The position numbers and the translations under genes were made by a program. The notes below the pieces were generated by a model. The model had not been told where the DNA came from. It saw only the letters and a list, made by a program, of their open reading frames with translations, and made no database searches. A stretch of DNA of 35,661 nt, from positions 1-35,661 of the IMG/VR virus record IMGVR_UViG_3300042355_000985. One strand, 5' to 3'. This document shows positions 15,434-21,704 of the stretch, piece after piece. The DNA is from a virus. Each line of letters opens with the position of its first letter. Within the stretch, counting starts at the first letter, position 1.

Positions 15434-15627
15434 TCCGGCACCTCCGGCAGTTCCATCCAATGCGTGATGACGCTGTCGATCTCGTCGGACGTGTGTGCGT
15501 TGCTCCACCCAGCCGGATCGGCGCACAGCGCCTCGTAGCACGCGATGAAGTGCGCCTCGCCATCGGTCGCCAGCACGCAACGCGGGTTGCCCGGGAGTTC
15601 CTTGTCGGCCGGTATCCAGTTTGTCAC
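15430..15627 (-). CDS. DUF551-like protein, 65 aa
   Basis: Matches the small DUF551 family by its spaced motifs: NWIPADKELP at the start, RCVLATDGEAHF in the middle and VITHWMELPEVPE at the end. These proteins are frequent in phages and of unknown function. GTG at 15627 overlaps the stop of the ParB-like gene (GTGA), which fixes the start. Confidence 0.75.
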   Translation of the reverse strand: MTNWIPADKELPGNPRCVLATDGEAHFIACYEALCADPAGWSNAHTSDEIDSVITHWMELPEVPE

Positions 15628-16529
15628 GGCTGCGAGCAGTAGAGTTGGATGAGGCCATCGCCGTGGCATCGCTCGGGGTAACAATGGCAGGCAAGCACCT
15701 TGCCCTTTAGCTCGTCGCGGTGCTTGTCGAAGGACTGCTTGTAAGTCGCGTAATGCTCCTCGAAGCACATGCACACATGGTCGCGGTCGCCATCCGGCCC
15801 CAAGACAAACGGATTTCCCCAGCGGCTTGTGCGATCAATCATCAACAGCTTGCCGTTTTGTGTGGCCCACTGAATGAGGTGCTTGTCGCGCTGCAAATTG
15901 GCGACAACCGAAAGCCCAGCCTCCACCTTCTTGCGGCGGTCCTCTTCGTCTGGCAACCACTCGGGAGCCGCAGGCTTGCGAGCAACTTCTTTGACCGCAT
16001 CTTGCAGCCGCATCTTGCCGGCCTTAACTTTCTCAAACGCCTCTGGCGCCTCCGCCTTAACTTTCGCCGCTTGATTGATGTAAGTTCGGTTGGTGTTAAA
16101 AAGCTCGGCGGCCTTGGCTTCTGCGCGGCCTTCATTTCGCTTAACTGCGTCAACTTTTTGACGCGGTTTTTCGTCTTCGCCCTTGGGCCTTCCGCCCGTC
16201 CTTTTTTTTGCTTCGGCCCGCAGCGCCTGCATGATCTCGTCGGCCTCAACCGCAATCGTCGCCCACTGGCCCTTGTTCAAGTTGCGGCGCTTGTTTGTCC
16301 GCATCATGTAGTCAATGGCCTCCGACTCCGAGCCGGTAAATGTGACCTTAGGGCACTGAACGCCCAGCTTTTCGCACGCACGGAATCGGTTCCACCCGTC
16401 GAGAATTTCCATTTGGAAAAGCACGACTGGGAACTTGTGGTCGTAACCTTTGTTTTTGATGTCCTCAACCAGCCGGTCAAAGTCCTCCTGGCTGGCTTCG
16501 GGGAATATGTTGAATCTGTGTTTTTTCAT
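15624..16529 (-). CDS. ParB-like nuclease/DNA-binding domain fused to DUF4326, 301 aa
   Basis: Residues 1-95 are a ParB/Srx-type domain (MKKHRFNIFPEASQEDFDRL, ILDGWNRFRACEKLG), then NKRRNLNKGQW and an HTH-like segment (AELFNTNRTYINQAAKVK, about 145-165). The C-terminal ~75 residues match DUF4326: TSRWGNPFVLG, and near the end LACHCYPERCHGDGL. ParB-like domains bind DNA and some bind or hydrolyse nucleotides; DUF4326 is of unknown function, and the Cys/His cluster may bind metal. Both halves are complete, so this is a true fusion. ATG at 16529 overlaps the HNH stop (ATGA). The role is unknown; modification, anti-defence or replication control are all possible. Confidence 0.8.
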   Translation of the reverse strand: MKKHRFNIFPEASQEDFDRLVEDIKNKGYDHKFPVVLFQMEILDGWNRFRACEKLGVQCPKVTFTGSESEAIDYMMRTNKRRNLNKGQWATIAVEADEIMQALRAEAKKRTGGRPKGEDEKPRQKVDAVKRNEGRAEAKAAELFNTNRTYINQAAKVKAEAPEAFEKVKAGKMRLQDAVKEVARKPAAPEWLPDEEDRRKKVEAGLSVVANLQRDKHLIQWATQNGKLLMIDRTSRWGNPFVLGPDGDRDHVCMCFEEHYATYKQSFDKHRDELKGKVLACHCYPERCHGDGLIQLYCSQP

Positions 16530-16741
16530 AGGTTGTGTAGTTTTTGGTGACACTTTCTGCAAACGGGCATCAGGCGATCATCGCCGTATTCCCATGGAAA
16601 CTTGCGGAGGTCATAGCCTCGGTGGTGAACAGCAGTGGCTGGTTGTCCACAACCGGCACATTTGAAATCTCCTGCTCGCAATACGGCCATGCGTCTGGCT
16701 TTCCATTGCGAATCCCGCAAAAGAGCGGGATAGAACCGCAC
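16526..16741 (-). CDS. HNH endonuclease domain, 71 aa, overlapping the upstream gene in the -1 frame
   Basis: A complete small HNH domain: CAGC (Cys28, Cys31), VHHRGYDLRKFPWEYGDD (His39-His40) and CRKCHQKLHN (Cys61, Cys64, His65, His69). The GTG at 16741 is the first possible start but has no Shine-Dalgarno, and it lies 172 bases inside the 3' part of the preceding gene. The frame continues open upstream to a slippery A AAA AAG, so the domain may be made mainly as the C-terminus of a frameshift fusion. HNH proteins cut DNA, for example in packaging, homing or defence. Confidence 0.75.
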   Translation of the reverse strand: MRFYPALLRDSQWKARRMAVLRAGDFKCAGCGQPATAVHHRGYDLRKFPWEYGDDRLMPVCRKCHQKLHNL

Positions 16742-17427
16742 GACTGCTTTTTTAGGCGGTGCAAATGCACGCCCACCCAGACGTTGCGCTTGTCCTTCAT
16801 GTTCCCCAATAGCAACCAGTGCTCAAAATCGGGAACCGCGATGCCCATGTTTAGGTAAACCGCCAGCGGGCGAGAGGCGTTGTTCTGCAAGCCCATATAA
16901 ACCTCGCGGCCGACCAAGTGCGTCTTGTGGGGCTTGCCCTGCTCGGATTCCCATTCGAGATACGGTTTTTGCCAGTGCTGGCCCTGCGACAAAATCCACG
17001 AGTATTCCTGATCGTCCTCCTCAATGCGGGGCACCGGAGCGCGTGGCGACATGCAGATGCCCAAGCTGTTGGGCGGGATCTTGACCAGCGCAATGCTGCT
17101 GCGCCTGGCATTGCAATATTCCAGTGGGTCGGTTGTGCCGCTTTTAATTATGCAGGCGTCCAAAATATCCCTTTTATCATCGTGCTCGGTAATCAAGCCA
17201 ATGACCTCGAAGTATTGCAGCTTGTAGCTTTCTGCCCTGTTGTCCGTTTTGCTTCGCTCGACCTCCAGCGCAACGCGGCCCCAAACCGGGAATTTTTGCT
17301 CCGCTGGAATTGGGTAGACGCGAATTAGGCCCAGATTATCGGTCAACACGATGGCGCACATCGTCACACTCCCATCTCTGCATCTGTTCGGCGCCCCGAC
17401 TCCCAACACAATCCCGGTTATGCTCAC
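16570..17427 (-). CDS. Unrecognised protein, 285 aa (300 aa if fused to HNH by -1 frameshift)
   Basis: I do not recognise the family. The N-terminal region (SVTMCAIVLTDNLGLIRVYPI, then WGRVALEVERS) looks like a beta-rich domain; the centre contains WILSQGQHWQKPYLEWESE and the last clear segment is NVWVGVHLHRLKK, ending at residue 227. The following 58 residues are read in a frame that overlaps the HNH gene and look less protein-like. The natural end of the domain is therefore probably near residue 227, where AAAAAAG permits a -1 shift into the HNH frame. ATG at 17427 overlaps the upstream exonuclease stop (ATGA). A loss-of-frame mutation in the A-run, natural or from sequencing, is the alternative. 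Confidence 0.7.
   Translation of the reverse strand: MSITGIVLGVGAPNRCRDGSVTMCAIVLTDNLGLIRVYPIPAEQKFPVWGRVALEVERSKTDNRAESYKLQYFEVIGLITEHDDKRDILDACIIKSGTTDPLEYCNARRSSIALVKIPPNSLGICMSPRAPVPRIEEDDQEYSWILSQGQHWQKPYLEWESEQGKPHKTHLVGREVYMGLQNNASRPLAVYLNMGIAVPDFEHWLLLGNMKDKRNVWVGVHLHRLKKQSCGSIPLFCGIRNGKPDAWPYCEQEISNVPVVDNQPLLFTTEAMTSASFHGNTAMIA
16707..16753 (-). promoter_or_regulatory. Candidate -1 frameshift signal joining the 285-aa protein to the HNH domain
   Basis: Minus strand: A AAA AAG (16753-16747) in the zero-frame phase CTA AAA AAG, a 6-nt spacer CAGTCG, then a two-part stem: TGCG (16740-16737) with CGCA (16710-16707), and ATCCCGC (16731-16725) with GCGGGAT (16718-16712) around a TCTTTT loop. 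The heptamer is the same as the one used in E. coli dnaX. The -1 frame is open from the heptamer to the end of the HNH domain. Confidence 0.55.
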
Positions 17428-18266
17428 GCCGCCCTCCTCTCCCGATATTCCTCCGGCCGCGGGTCATACCCCTTGCGGAAGCGCCACACCGCGCACATCT
17501 GCGTGAAGGCATGGTAAGCCTCCACCAGCCGCGCCTTGTCGTGCTTCACCACCTCCATGCGCCCCGGCTCCGTGCTCGAGATGAAGAGGTTGGCCGCCAG
17601 CACGCGGTCGAGATACTCGGCGCCGTAGTGCGTCGCCGCGTAAGCCGCCAACTGCAACGTGTGCTCGTCATAGGCTTCGACCTTCTCGTCGGGCTTCGTC
17701 TTCTTCGTCTTGAAGTCGAGGATGCCCATGTTCGGCGCATCCACCGGCCCCCAGGTGAAAAGACTGTCCACCCGCCCGGCAAAGCCGTGGATCGGATTGA
17801 CCAGGACAATCTCCGAATGCGTCACCCGAATCCCCTTCTCCCGCATCCAAGTGATGACCGGCTTGACGTAAGGGATGAGCTCGGCCGGCGCCTCCTCCGC
17901 GCTGCCGCGCATCAGATTCTCGATCGCCGTGTGAATCCGGCTGCCGAGATCGGCCGCCTCGCCCACCTGGCTCATCGCGTGCTCGATGGCCCGATCGGCA
18001 AACCGATCCAGCGGCTCCTCGCCCTGCGGCGGCGGCACATTGAGCGCCGCCTTGGCCGCCTCGCGCATCTTCCACTTCGTCAGTTGCGGTTTGTCGAGGA
18101 TGCCGATGATCGTCGTGACCGACGGCAGCAGCCCCATCTTGCGCGCATCACGAATCGTCGTGGCGCGTGTTCCATCTCCGTCCTTGGTCGGCACCGTGTG
18201 GCACGGTTTGCCGTCCAGTGAATACCAATGACTCGACCCGAGGGTCGGCTTCGTTAGGATAGCCAT
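17424..18266 (-). CDS. PD-(D/E)XK exonuclease, RecB/Cas4-like, 280 aa
   Basis: Catalytic-core motifs are in order: an HTAIE helix (His112), GFAGRVDSLF (Asp167), GILDFKTKKT (Asp184 and Lys186) and YDEHTLQLAAY (Gln205). These are the metal-binding and motif-IV residues of RecB-type nucleases used by phages as recombination exonucleases. The N-terminus (ATTIRDARKMGLLPSVTTII) is typical of phage versions. It lies next to an SSB-like gene and a resolvase-like nuclease, a recombination module. The start at 18266 follows an unusual structured gap (18267-18347). Confidence 0.85.
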   Translation of the reverse strand: MAILTKPTLGSSHWYSLDGKPCHTVPTKDGDGTRATTIRDARKMGLLPSVTTIIGILDKPQLTKWKMREAAKAALNVPPPQGEEPLDRFADRAIEHAMSQVGEAADLGSRIHTAIENLMRGSAEEAPAELIPYVKPVITWMREKGIRVTHSEIVLVNPIHGFAGRVDSLFTWGPVDAPNMGILDFKTKKTKPDEKVEAYDEHTLQLAAYAATHYGAEYLDRVLAANLFISSTEPGRMEVVKHDKARLVEAYHAFTQMCAVWRFRKGYDPRPEEYRERRAA

Positions 18267-18284
18267 CGCAATCGCAAGGGTTGC

Positions 18285-18341
18285 GGGGCGGGGCGCTGGA
18301 GTCTTCCCGTCGAAAGTTGGACTCCGCTGCGCTCCCGCCCC
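18285..18341. repeat. Long interrupted inverted repeat between SSB-like and exonuclease genes
   Basis: GGGGCGGG plus GCGC plus GGAGTC on one side (18285-18303) match GACTCC, GCGC and CCCGCCCC on the other (18320-18341), giving about 18 base pairs with small bulges around a 16-nt loop. It fills the only sizeable gap (18267-18347) in this part of the operon. There is no T-run, so it is probably not an ordinary terminator; an RNA switch, processing site or protein-binding site is possible. Confidence 0.65.
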
Positions 18342-18347
18342 AATTCC

Positions 18348-18875
18348 TCAGAACGGGTCGTTGCTGTCTTTGACCGGCCCGAGAAACTCCAAGTCCGAAT
18401 CATCCGACTTGGCCGACGATCCGCCGACCGAAGCAAACGCTTCGACCTTCGGCACCCTGTCCGCGTTGTCCTCCAACACCGCAGCAATGCCGGTGAGGTT
18501 GTTGTAGGTCTTGCCGTTGCGAGCCTCCTCGGCCGCCACGGTGATCTGCGCGCCTTGGCCGATGAGGGTCTTGGTATCGTCGCCCGGTTTGAGCGTTGCG
18601 CCCCAAGCCTTGAGGAACTTTGTGAGGTTGGCTTTCGGGCCCGAGGTGATCTTCATCTCGCGCGAGGCCAGCTTGTGAAGTTGGCCGCTCTTGGTCTTAA
18701 CGCCGAAAACGAACCTCGTGACATCGACCTTCTCCATCTCCTCGGATTGGTATTTCTTGCGATCCACCCCGTAGAGGTCGATCACGTCCACGCAAACCGC
18801 GAGGTAGGTTCCAACTGGCGGCGGCGGCCCCATGTCTGCGAGTCCGCTGCCATTGCTTTCTGGTATCTTAGCCAT
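18348..18875 (-). CDS. Phage single-stranded DNA-binding-like protein, 175 aa
   Basis: Begins with a Pro-rich segment (MGPPPPVGTYLAVCVDVIDL), followed by an OB-like core (VDVTRFVFGVKTKSGQLHKL) and a region typical of phage SSB-like proteins (LTKFLKAWGATLKPGD, NGKTYNNLTGI). The tail is acidic and ends KDSNDPF, like the C-terminal tip through which SSBs recruit partners. It is transcribed with nuclease, primase and helicase genes. An AAGGAGA lies 13 nt before the ATG at 18875, farther than usual. The exact family is uncertain; an ssDNA-binding role is well supported by tail and context. Confidence 0.75.
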   Translation of the reverse strand: MAKIPESNGSGLADMGPPPPVGTYLAVCVDVIDLYGVDRKKYQSEEMEKVDVTRFVFGVKTKSGQLHKLASREMKITSGPKANLTKFLKAWGATLKPGDDTKTLIGQGAQITVAAEEARNGKTYNNLTGIAAVLEDNADRVPKVEAFASVGGSSAKSDDSDLEFLGPVKDSNDPF

Positions 18876-18908
18876 GTGTGTTCTTGTTCTCCTTTGGTGC
18901 TTAGTTGT

Positions 18909-19289
18909 TCAGCGATCCGGCGCACCAGGCGTCCCGCTGTTTTCGGTTGCCGCGAGCCGCTCGGCTTCGCGTAGCTTCCGCAAAAGTGCCAAAAAATCCT
19001 CACCGGCCATCGTCACCAGCCAGGGCTTGCTCGAGGTCTTGTGCGCCACGGCCGGCGGCACGCCGATCGGGCAAGCCGCCGCCGCCTGCTCGTAGGCCCG
19101 ACGCACGTTGAGCACCTCGACAAACTTCACTTCCCACCACAGCCCGGAATTGTCCTCCACATCGGCGCCCCCGCTGCCCAAGTGCGCCTGCTTGTAGCCA
19201 GCACGCTCGGCCTCAAAGCCAAACATCCGCAGCACGTCACGCCAAAGACGCTCGCCCCGCTTGCCCTTCTCTCTTTGTGCGCGGCTCAT
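18909..19289 (-). CDS. PD-(D/E)XK nuclease, Holliday junction resolvase-like, 126 aa
   Basis: Small nuclease with the expected order of residues: EKGKRGERLWRDVLR (Glu13), GSGGADVED (Asp43), WWEVKFVE (Glu53, Lys55) and YEQAAAACP (Gln-containing helix). Phage proteins of this type are annotated as resolvases or restriction-like nucleases. ATG at 19289 (MSRAQREKGK) overlaps the preceding stop (ATGA); an upstream in-frame ATG would add 18 residues that read through the neighbour. The C-terminus (TSSKPWLVTMAGEDFLALLRK) also fits the family. It probably resolves branched DNA before packaging. Confidence 0.75.
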   Translation of the reverse strand: MSRAQREKGKRGERLWRDVLRMFGFEAERAGYKQAHLGSGGADVEDNSGLWWEVKFVEVLNVRRAYEQAAAACPIGVPPAVAHKTSSKPWLVTMAGEDFLALLRKLREAERLAATENSGTPGAPDR

Positions 19290-19738
19290 ATATTCGCCCA
19301 CCCTCCATCCGCCGCCGCTTTGTCGCGGCACGATTCGCGGCAAGCCTCGTCGCGGTAGGTGTTGATCGTCGCCTTCAGTTCGACGCGCTCGGCCTTCAAT
19401 TCGCCGATGGTCTTAACCAGCGACTCCGCGAAAGCATTGAGCGACCGCACTTCCACCCGTGCCTCGTCCCGCTCCTCCGCGAGCAGTAGCATGGCCTGCT
19501 TTAGCATCGCCACCTCGGCGCGCAATTCGTCGGCCTCGCACTCGGCGCGCACAATCGACGCGCAAGCCGTATCGTATAGCTCGCGCAGGCTTGGCTCGTC
19601 GCTCCACATCGGCCCGAAGCCAATCTCGCCCACGGTCAGGGGATGCGCGGGGCCGGCATTAGCGACAGCCCCCAAGCTGTCACCGGCCCCGCTTGTTCCA
19701 CCCCCGTGAAACGCCGTATGTCCGTTGGACAAATTCAT
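19286..19738 (-). CDS. Coiled-coil protein, 150 aa, unknown
   Basis: A Gly-rich N-terminus (HTAFHGGGTSGAGDSLGAV) and a segment ending with PSLRELYDTACASIV lead into a long heptad-rich coiled coil from about residue 60 to 130 (ELRAEVAMLKQAMLLLAEERD and onwards). ATG at 19738 overlaps the upstream stop (ATGA). It follows another coiled-coil protein, so the two may interact. Function unknown. Confidence 0.75.
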   Translation of the reverse strand: MNLSNGHTAFHGGGTSGAGDSLGAVANAGPAHPLTVGEIGFGPMWSDEPSLRELYDTACASIVRAECEADELRAEVAMLKQAMLLLAEERDEARVEVRSLNAFAESLVKTIGELKAERVELKATINTYRDEACRESCRDKAAADGGWANI

Positions 19739-19974
19739 AGCTCTAACGCCTCCGCTTCGGCCTTCATTGCCTCATCGCGCGCATTCCGCGCGCGGATGAT
19801 GCCGAGCGCGTCATCAAGCGCCAAAGTCATGCGGTTGCGCTGCTCGGTGAGCTCCGCGATCTGGCGGTCCCGATCCGCCACCATTGCCACCAAGTTGTCC
19901 ACCTGTTCGCGCAGCGCGCCGTTCTCGGCCTGCGCTTGGTGGTAATAATCTTCCAACTCCATCTCGTGACTCAT
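19735..19974 (-). CDS. Coiled-coil protein, 79 aa, unknown
   Basis: Nearly the whole chain is a single predicted coiled coil (AENGALREQVDNLVAMVADR, then QIAELTEQRNRMTLALDDA). The start and stop both overlap neighbouring genes by four bases, which strongly supports it as a translated gene. Role unknown; small phage coiled coils often act as host-protein inhibitors or oligomeric adaptors. Confidence 0.75.
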   Translation of the reverse strand: MSHEMELEDYYHQAQAENGALREQVDNLVAMVADRDRQIAELTEQRNRMTLALDDALGIIRARNARDEAMKAEAEALEL

Positions 19975-20396
19975 TTGCCGAGCCCTCCGTGGTTCTTAAT
20001 GACGCTCCAGAAAATCTCCCGCGGTGGCATCCGGCATCCGATCAGGTCGCAAAAGCTCTCGGCATCTTCGGACTGAAACCAAGCGCACAGCTGCTTGTGG
20101 TCGTTAGGCCCTTTGCACGAGGCAATCGCGTGGGGAACGCGATCGTAGCTGTAGCGCGGACCCTTGGTCGTCCACTTGATGCGCCGCTTGACCGTGCGCG
20201 GCCACGGCAGACATTTGCCCGCCTGCGTCACGATGCCGAAGCGACAGAACAGCACAAGGTCATCGACCGCCTGCTCCAGAATAGCCCAGGCCAACAACTC
20301 CCAGCCCGTGCGCTCTGGTGTCTTGCTGGTGTTTGCTAAGGCGGGCTTGCCGTTGTGCGTTGCCGCCGCAAAGGATGTGGCTAGGTCGGCAATCAT
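19971..20396 (-). CDS. Hypothetical protein, 141 aa
   Basis: The N-terminal helix is followed by GWELLAWAILEQAVDDLVLFC, a basic stretch (WPRTVKRRIKWTTKG) and a C-terminal motif DAESFCDLIGCRMPPREIFW that recalls small phage early proteins of unknown function. Four-base overlaps on both sides set its ends. No enzyme motif seen. Confidence 0.75.
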   Translation of the reverse strand: MIADLATSFAAATHNGKPALANTSKTPERTGWELLAWAILEQAVDDLVLFCRFGIVTQAGKCLPWPRTVKRRIKWTTKGPRYSYDRVPHAIASCKGPNDHKQLCAWFQSEDAESFCDLIGCRMPPREIFWSVIKNHGGLGK

Positions 20397-20503
20397 CGCA
20401 GATTCTTGGCGATAAATTCCACGAACAGCACCAGCCCAACGGCCAACGCCGTCAGCAGCAGCATTGCCTTGATGGCCGTCTCTGGGGGTTCCGGGCGGTT
20501 CAT
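20393..20503 (-). CDS. Small membrane protein, 36 aa
   Basis: MNRPEPPETAIK is followed by one hydrophobic segment (AMLLLTALAVGLVLFVEFI) and a short basic end, so it is a single-pass inner-membrane peptide. ATG at 20503 overlaps the stop of the gene before it (ATGA), and its own stop overlaps the next ATG. It is below usual gene-finding limits but locked in place by these overlaps. Function unknown. Confidence 0.65.
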   Translation of the reverse strand: MNRPEPPETAIKAMLLLTALAVGLVLFVEFIAKNLR

Positions 20504-20670
20504 CGCGCTAGTTTCTTGCGGAGTTGCGCCAGCGCCCTCTTCACCTTGTCGGCCAAAGTGGGCGCGTGGCCGTTGCAAATCGCGTCCATGACGCGGCCAA
20601 GGGCCAGCGGTTCGATACACGGGCAGGCTCCGAGGTTGTCGGAGTAGCGAAAGCGCGGGTCGATGCTCAC
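20500..20670 (-). CDS. Small protein, 56 aa, GTG start
   Basis: GTG at 20670 overlaps the stop of the membrane protein before it (GTGA), and its TGA overlaps the ATG of the next gene. The product starts MSIDPRFRYSDNLGACPCIE and ends in a basic helix (ADKVKRALAQLRKKLAR); the CPC pair near residue 16 may bind metal or form a disulphide. No family recognised. Confidence 0.65.
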   Translation of the reverse strand: MSIDPRFRYSDNLGACPCIEPLALGRVMDAICNGHAPTLADKVKRALAQLRKKLAR

Positions 20671-20885
20671 GCCCGCACCGCCTTTCGTGCTGCCTTGCGG
20701 CGGTTCTTGGCCGATTGGGGGCGGCGGTTGTTGATGTCTTCCAGCAAGCCGTTGATGCGGCGATTGGCTAAAGCCCGCTCGGCATCAAGTCCGCTGGTGT
20801 GTCCAATCTCGTAGCCCGCAAGCCAGACAAGGCCGATGAAGCCCAGCGCGGCGGCGGTTACGAGGATGATGGTGAGGTAGTCCAT
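20667..20885 (-). CDS. Small membrane protein, 72 aa
   Basis: The N-terminal transmembrane helix (TIILVTAAALGFIGLVWLAG) is followed by a soluble, strongly basic tail (RRPQSAKNRRKAARKAVRA), so it should be anchored with the tail in the cytoplasm. It follows the excisionase-like gene after nine bases. Such small phage membrane proteins are of mixed roles (superinfection exclusion, host takeover); none can be assigned here. Confidence 0.7.
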   Translation of the reverse strand: MDYLTIILVTAAALGFIGLVWLAGYEIGHTSGLDAERALANRRINGLLEDINNRRPQSAKNRRKAARKAVRA

Positions 20886-20894
20886 TGTGTGTGT

Positions 20895-21098
20895 TTATTT
20901 TCTGTTCGATGAAGAGGCCCGCTTACTGCTCCACCACGCCTCAAAAGATGGTTTGACGATTTCCCATCCGCCCTTGCGTCCGCGCGGCATACACGCGGCA
21001 AACTCGCCGCGATGCGCGAAACGCCGGATCATGTAGACCGAATATCCGGTCATCTCTGCGGCCTGCTCTGGGCGGATGATGAAATCGGTCGTGCTCAT
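20895..21098 (-). CDS. Winged-helix excisionase-like DNA-binding protein, 67 aa
   Basis: The core IRPEQAAEMTGYSVYMIRRF is a MerR/AlpA-type winged helix, followed by a basic wing (MPRGRKGGWEIVKPSF) and SWSSK-like tail. Proteins of this type act as excisionases or regulators beside integrases. ATG at 21098 has GAAGGA seven bases upstream and a 15-bp palindrome 20 nt upstream. It overlaps the preceding RHH gene by four bases. Either Xis or a transcription regulator; position within 1.2 kb of attP favours Xis. Confidence 0.7.
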   Translation of the reverse strand: MSTTDFIIRPEQAAEMTGYSVYMIRRFAHRGEFAACMPRGRKGGWEIVKPSFEAWWSSKRASSSNRK

Positions 21099-21268
21099 TT
21101 TTTGTCCTTCTTGCTGCGAGCCGTCTGACGGCTTGGGTCAAAAAAAAGAGCCTCACAAATTGCAACGACTTGCTTGCTAAAATCGCGGTGCTCGTCTGCG
21201 GCCAAAGCCGCAATCTCCTTCGCAAGCTGCGAGGGAAACGAGATGGTTTTGCGGGTCACTCCTTGCAT
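21095..21268 (-). CDS. Ribbon-helix-helix DNA-binding protein, 57 aa
   Basis: Beta strand RKTISFP followed by two helices (SQLAKEIAALAADEHR, FSKQVVAICEALF) is the RHH pattern of Arc/CopG-type repressors, with a basic C-terminus. It resembles the RHH protein encoded just upstream (RKTIPFP, then ALADEIQAIADEK), suggesting duplication. ATG at 21268 is chosen because the RHH domain begins there; the longer frame upstream overlaps the neighbour. A palindrome lies 21 nt upstream of the start and a second one within its 3' coding region. Confidence 0.75.
   Translation of the reverse strand: MQGVTRKTISFPSQLAKEIAALAADEHRDFSKQVVAICEALFFDPSRQTARSKKDKK
21119..21133. promoter_or_regulatory. 15-bp palindrome AGCCGTCTGACGGCT before the excisionase-like gene
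   Basis: Perfect dyad around one central base, 20 nt upstream of the ATG at 21098 and inside the last codons of the RHH gene. The same sequence, apart from orientation, occurs 21 nt upstream of that RHH gene. A likely operator for an RHH dimer, or an RNA hairpin before the start. Confidence 0.65.
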
Positions 21269-21289
21269 CTGGGTGGTGTTTCTACCACC

Positions 21290-21304
21290 AGCCGTCAGAC
21301 GGCT
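21290..21304. promoter_or_regulatory. 15-bp palindrome AGCCGTCAGACGGCT before an RHH gene
   Basis: Second copy of the palindrome, 21 nt upstream of the ATG at 21268, in the short gap after the upstream RHH gene. On the minus strand an AT-rich stretch (TAATTTATTTTTTT) precedes it. Its constant distance from the start, like that of the first copy, argues for a regulatory site. Confidence 0.65.
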
Positions 21305-21320
21305 CAAGGAAAAAAATAAA

Positions 21321-21539
21321 TTATTTTTTGGTCGAGAATTTGGACGTGGTGTTCGTCCGCAAAAACTCTCGCGCCGTAGGGAATCGCCGCGCCATCTCTT
21401 CAAGCACTGCGCGGGTGAAGTCGCCTTTGTATTTCTCGTCAGCGATGGCCTGGATCTCGTCAGCCAGCGCATCGGGAAACGGGATGGTCTTCCGTATCCG
21501 GTTGGCTGCTCTGTCTCGCGGTTTCTGTTGCTTCTTCAT
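21321..21539 (-). CDS. Ribbon-helix-helix DNA-binding protein, 72 aa
   Basis: A basic N-terminus (MKKQQKPRDRAANRI) precedes the RHH domain: strand RKTIPFP, helix A DALADEIQAIADEK, helix B DFTRAVLEEMARRF. The C-terminal tail is Thr/Ser/Lys-rich. It overlaps the preceding small gene by 80 bases. The domain is clear and the frame is probably expressed; the palindrome 7 nt before its ATG may bind the product or its paralogue. Confidence 0.75.
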   Translation of the reverse strand: MKKQQKPRDRAANRIRKTIPFPDALADEIQAIADEKYKGDFTRAVLEEMARRFPTAREFLRTNTTSKFSTKK

Positions 21540-21696
21540 GCTGCGAAGTGTCAGACACTATATGACGGTTTGCCATGGGGACAAGTGCCCATAACACATT
21601 TTCCGGTGTAAGCTGCTCTTGTTGAGCAACGTGGAGTATGCACGCGATAGCCAGTTCTTCTTTCATCGGCCAAGTTTCTCCTGAGGGGTCGGACAT
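21460..21696 (-). CDS. Small hypothetical protein, 78 aa, overlapping the next gene
   Basis: Two possible starts have ribosome-binding sites: ATG 21696 (AGGA 6 nt upstream) and ATG 21666 (AGGAG about 11 nt upstream). The first half (MKEELAIACILHVAQQEQLT, then ENVLWALVPMANRHI) looks like a folded helical protein; the second half overlaps the RHH gene and is low-complexity. The overlap of 80 bases is unusual for this genome, so the stop may have been moved by mutation. Function unknown. Confidence 0.5.
   Translation of the reverse strand: MSDPSGETWPMKEELAIACILHVAQQEQLTPENVLWALVPMANRHIVSDTSQHEEATETARQSSQPDTEDHPVSRCAG
21547..21559. promoter_or_regulatory. 13-bp palindrome AGTGTCAGACACT before an RHH gene
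   Basis: Shares the GTC-N-GAC centre with the two 15-bp palindromes, here with different outer bases, and lies 7 nt before the ATG at 21539. Probably a diverged operator of the same family. Confidence 0.5.
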
Positions 21697-21704
21697 TCAT
21701 TGTC

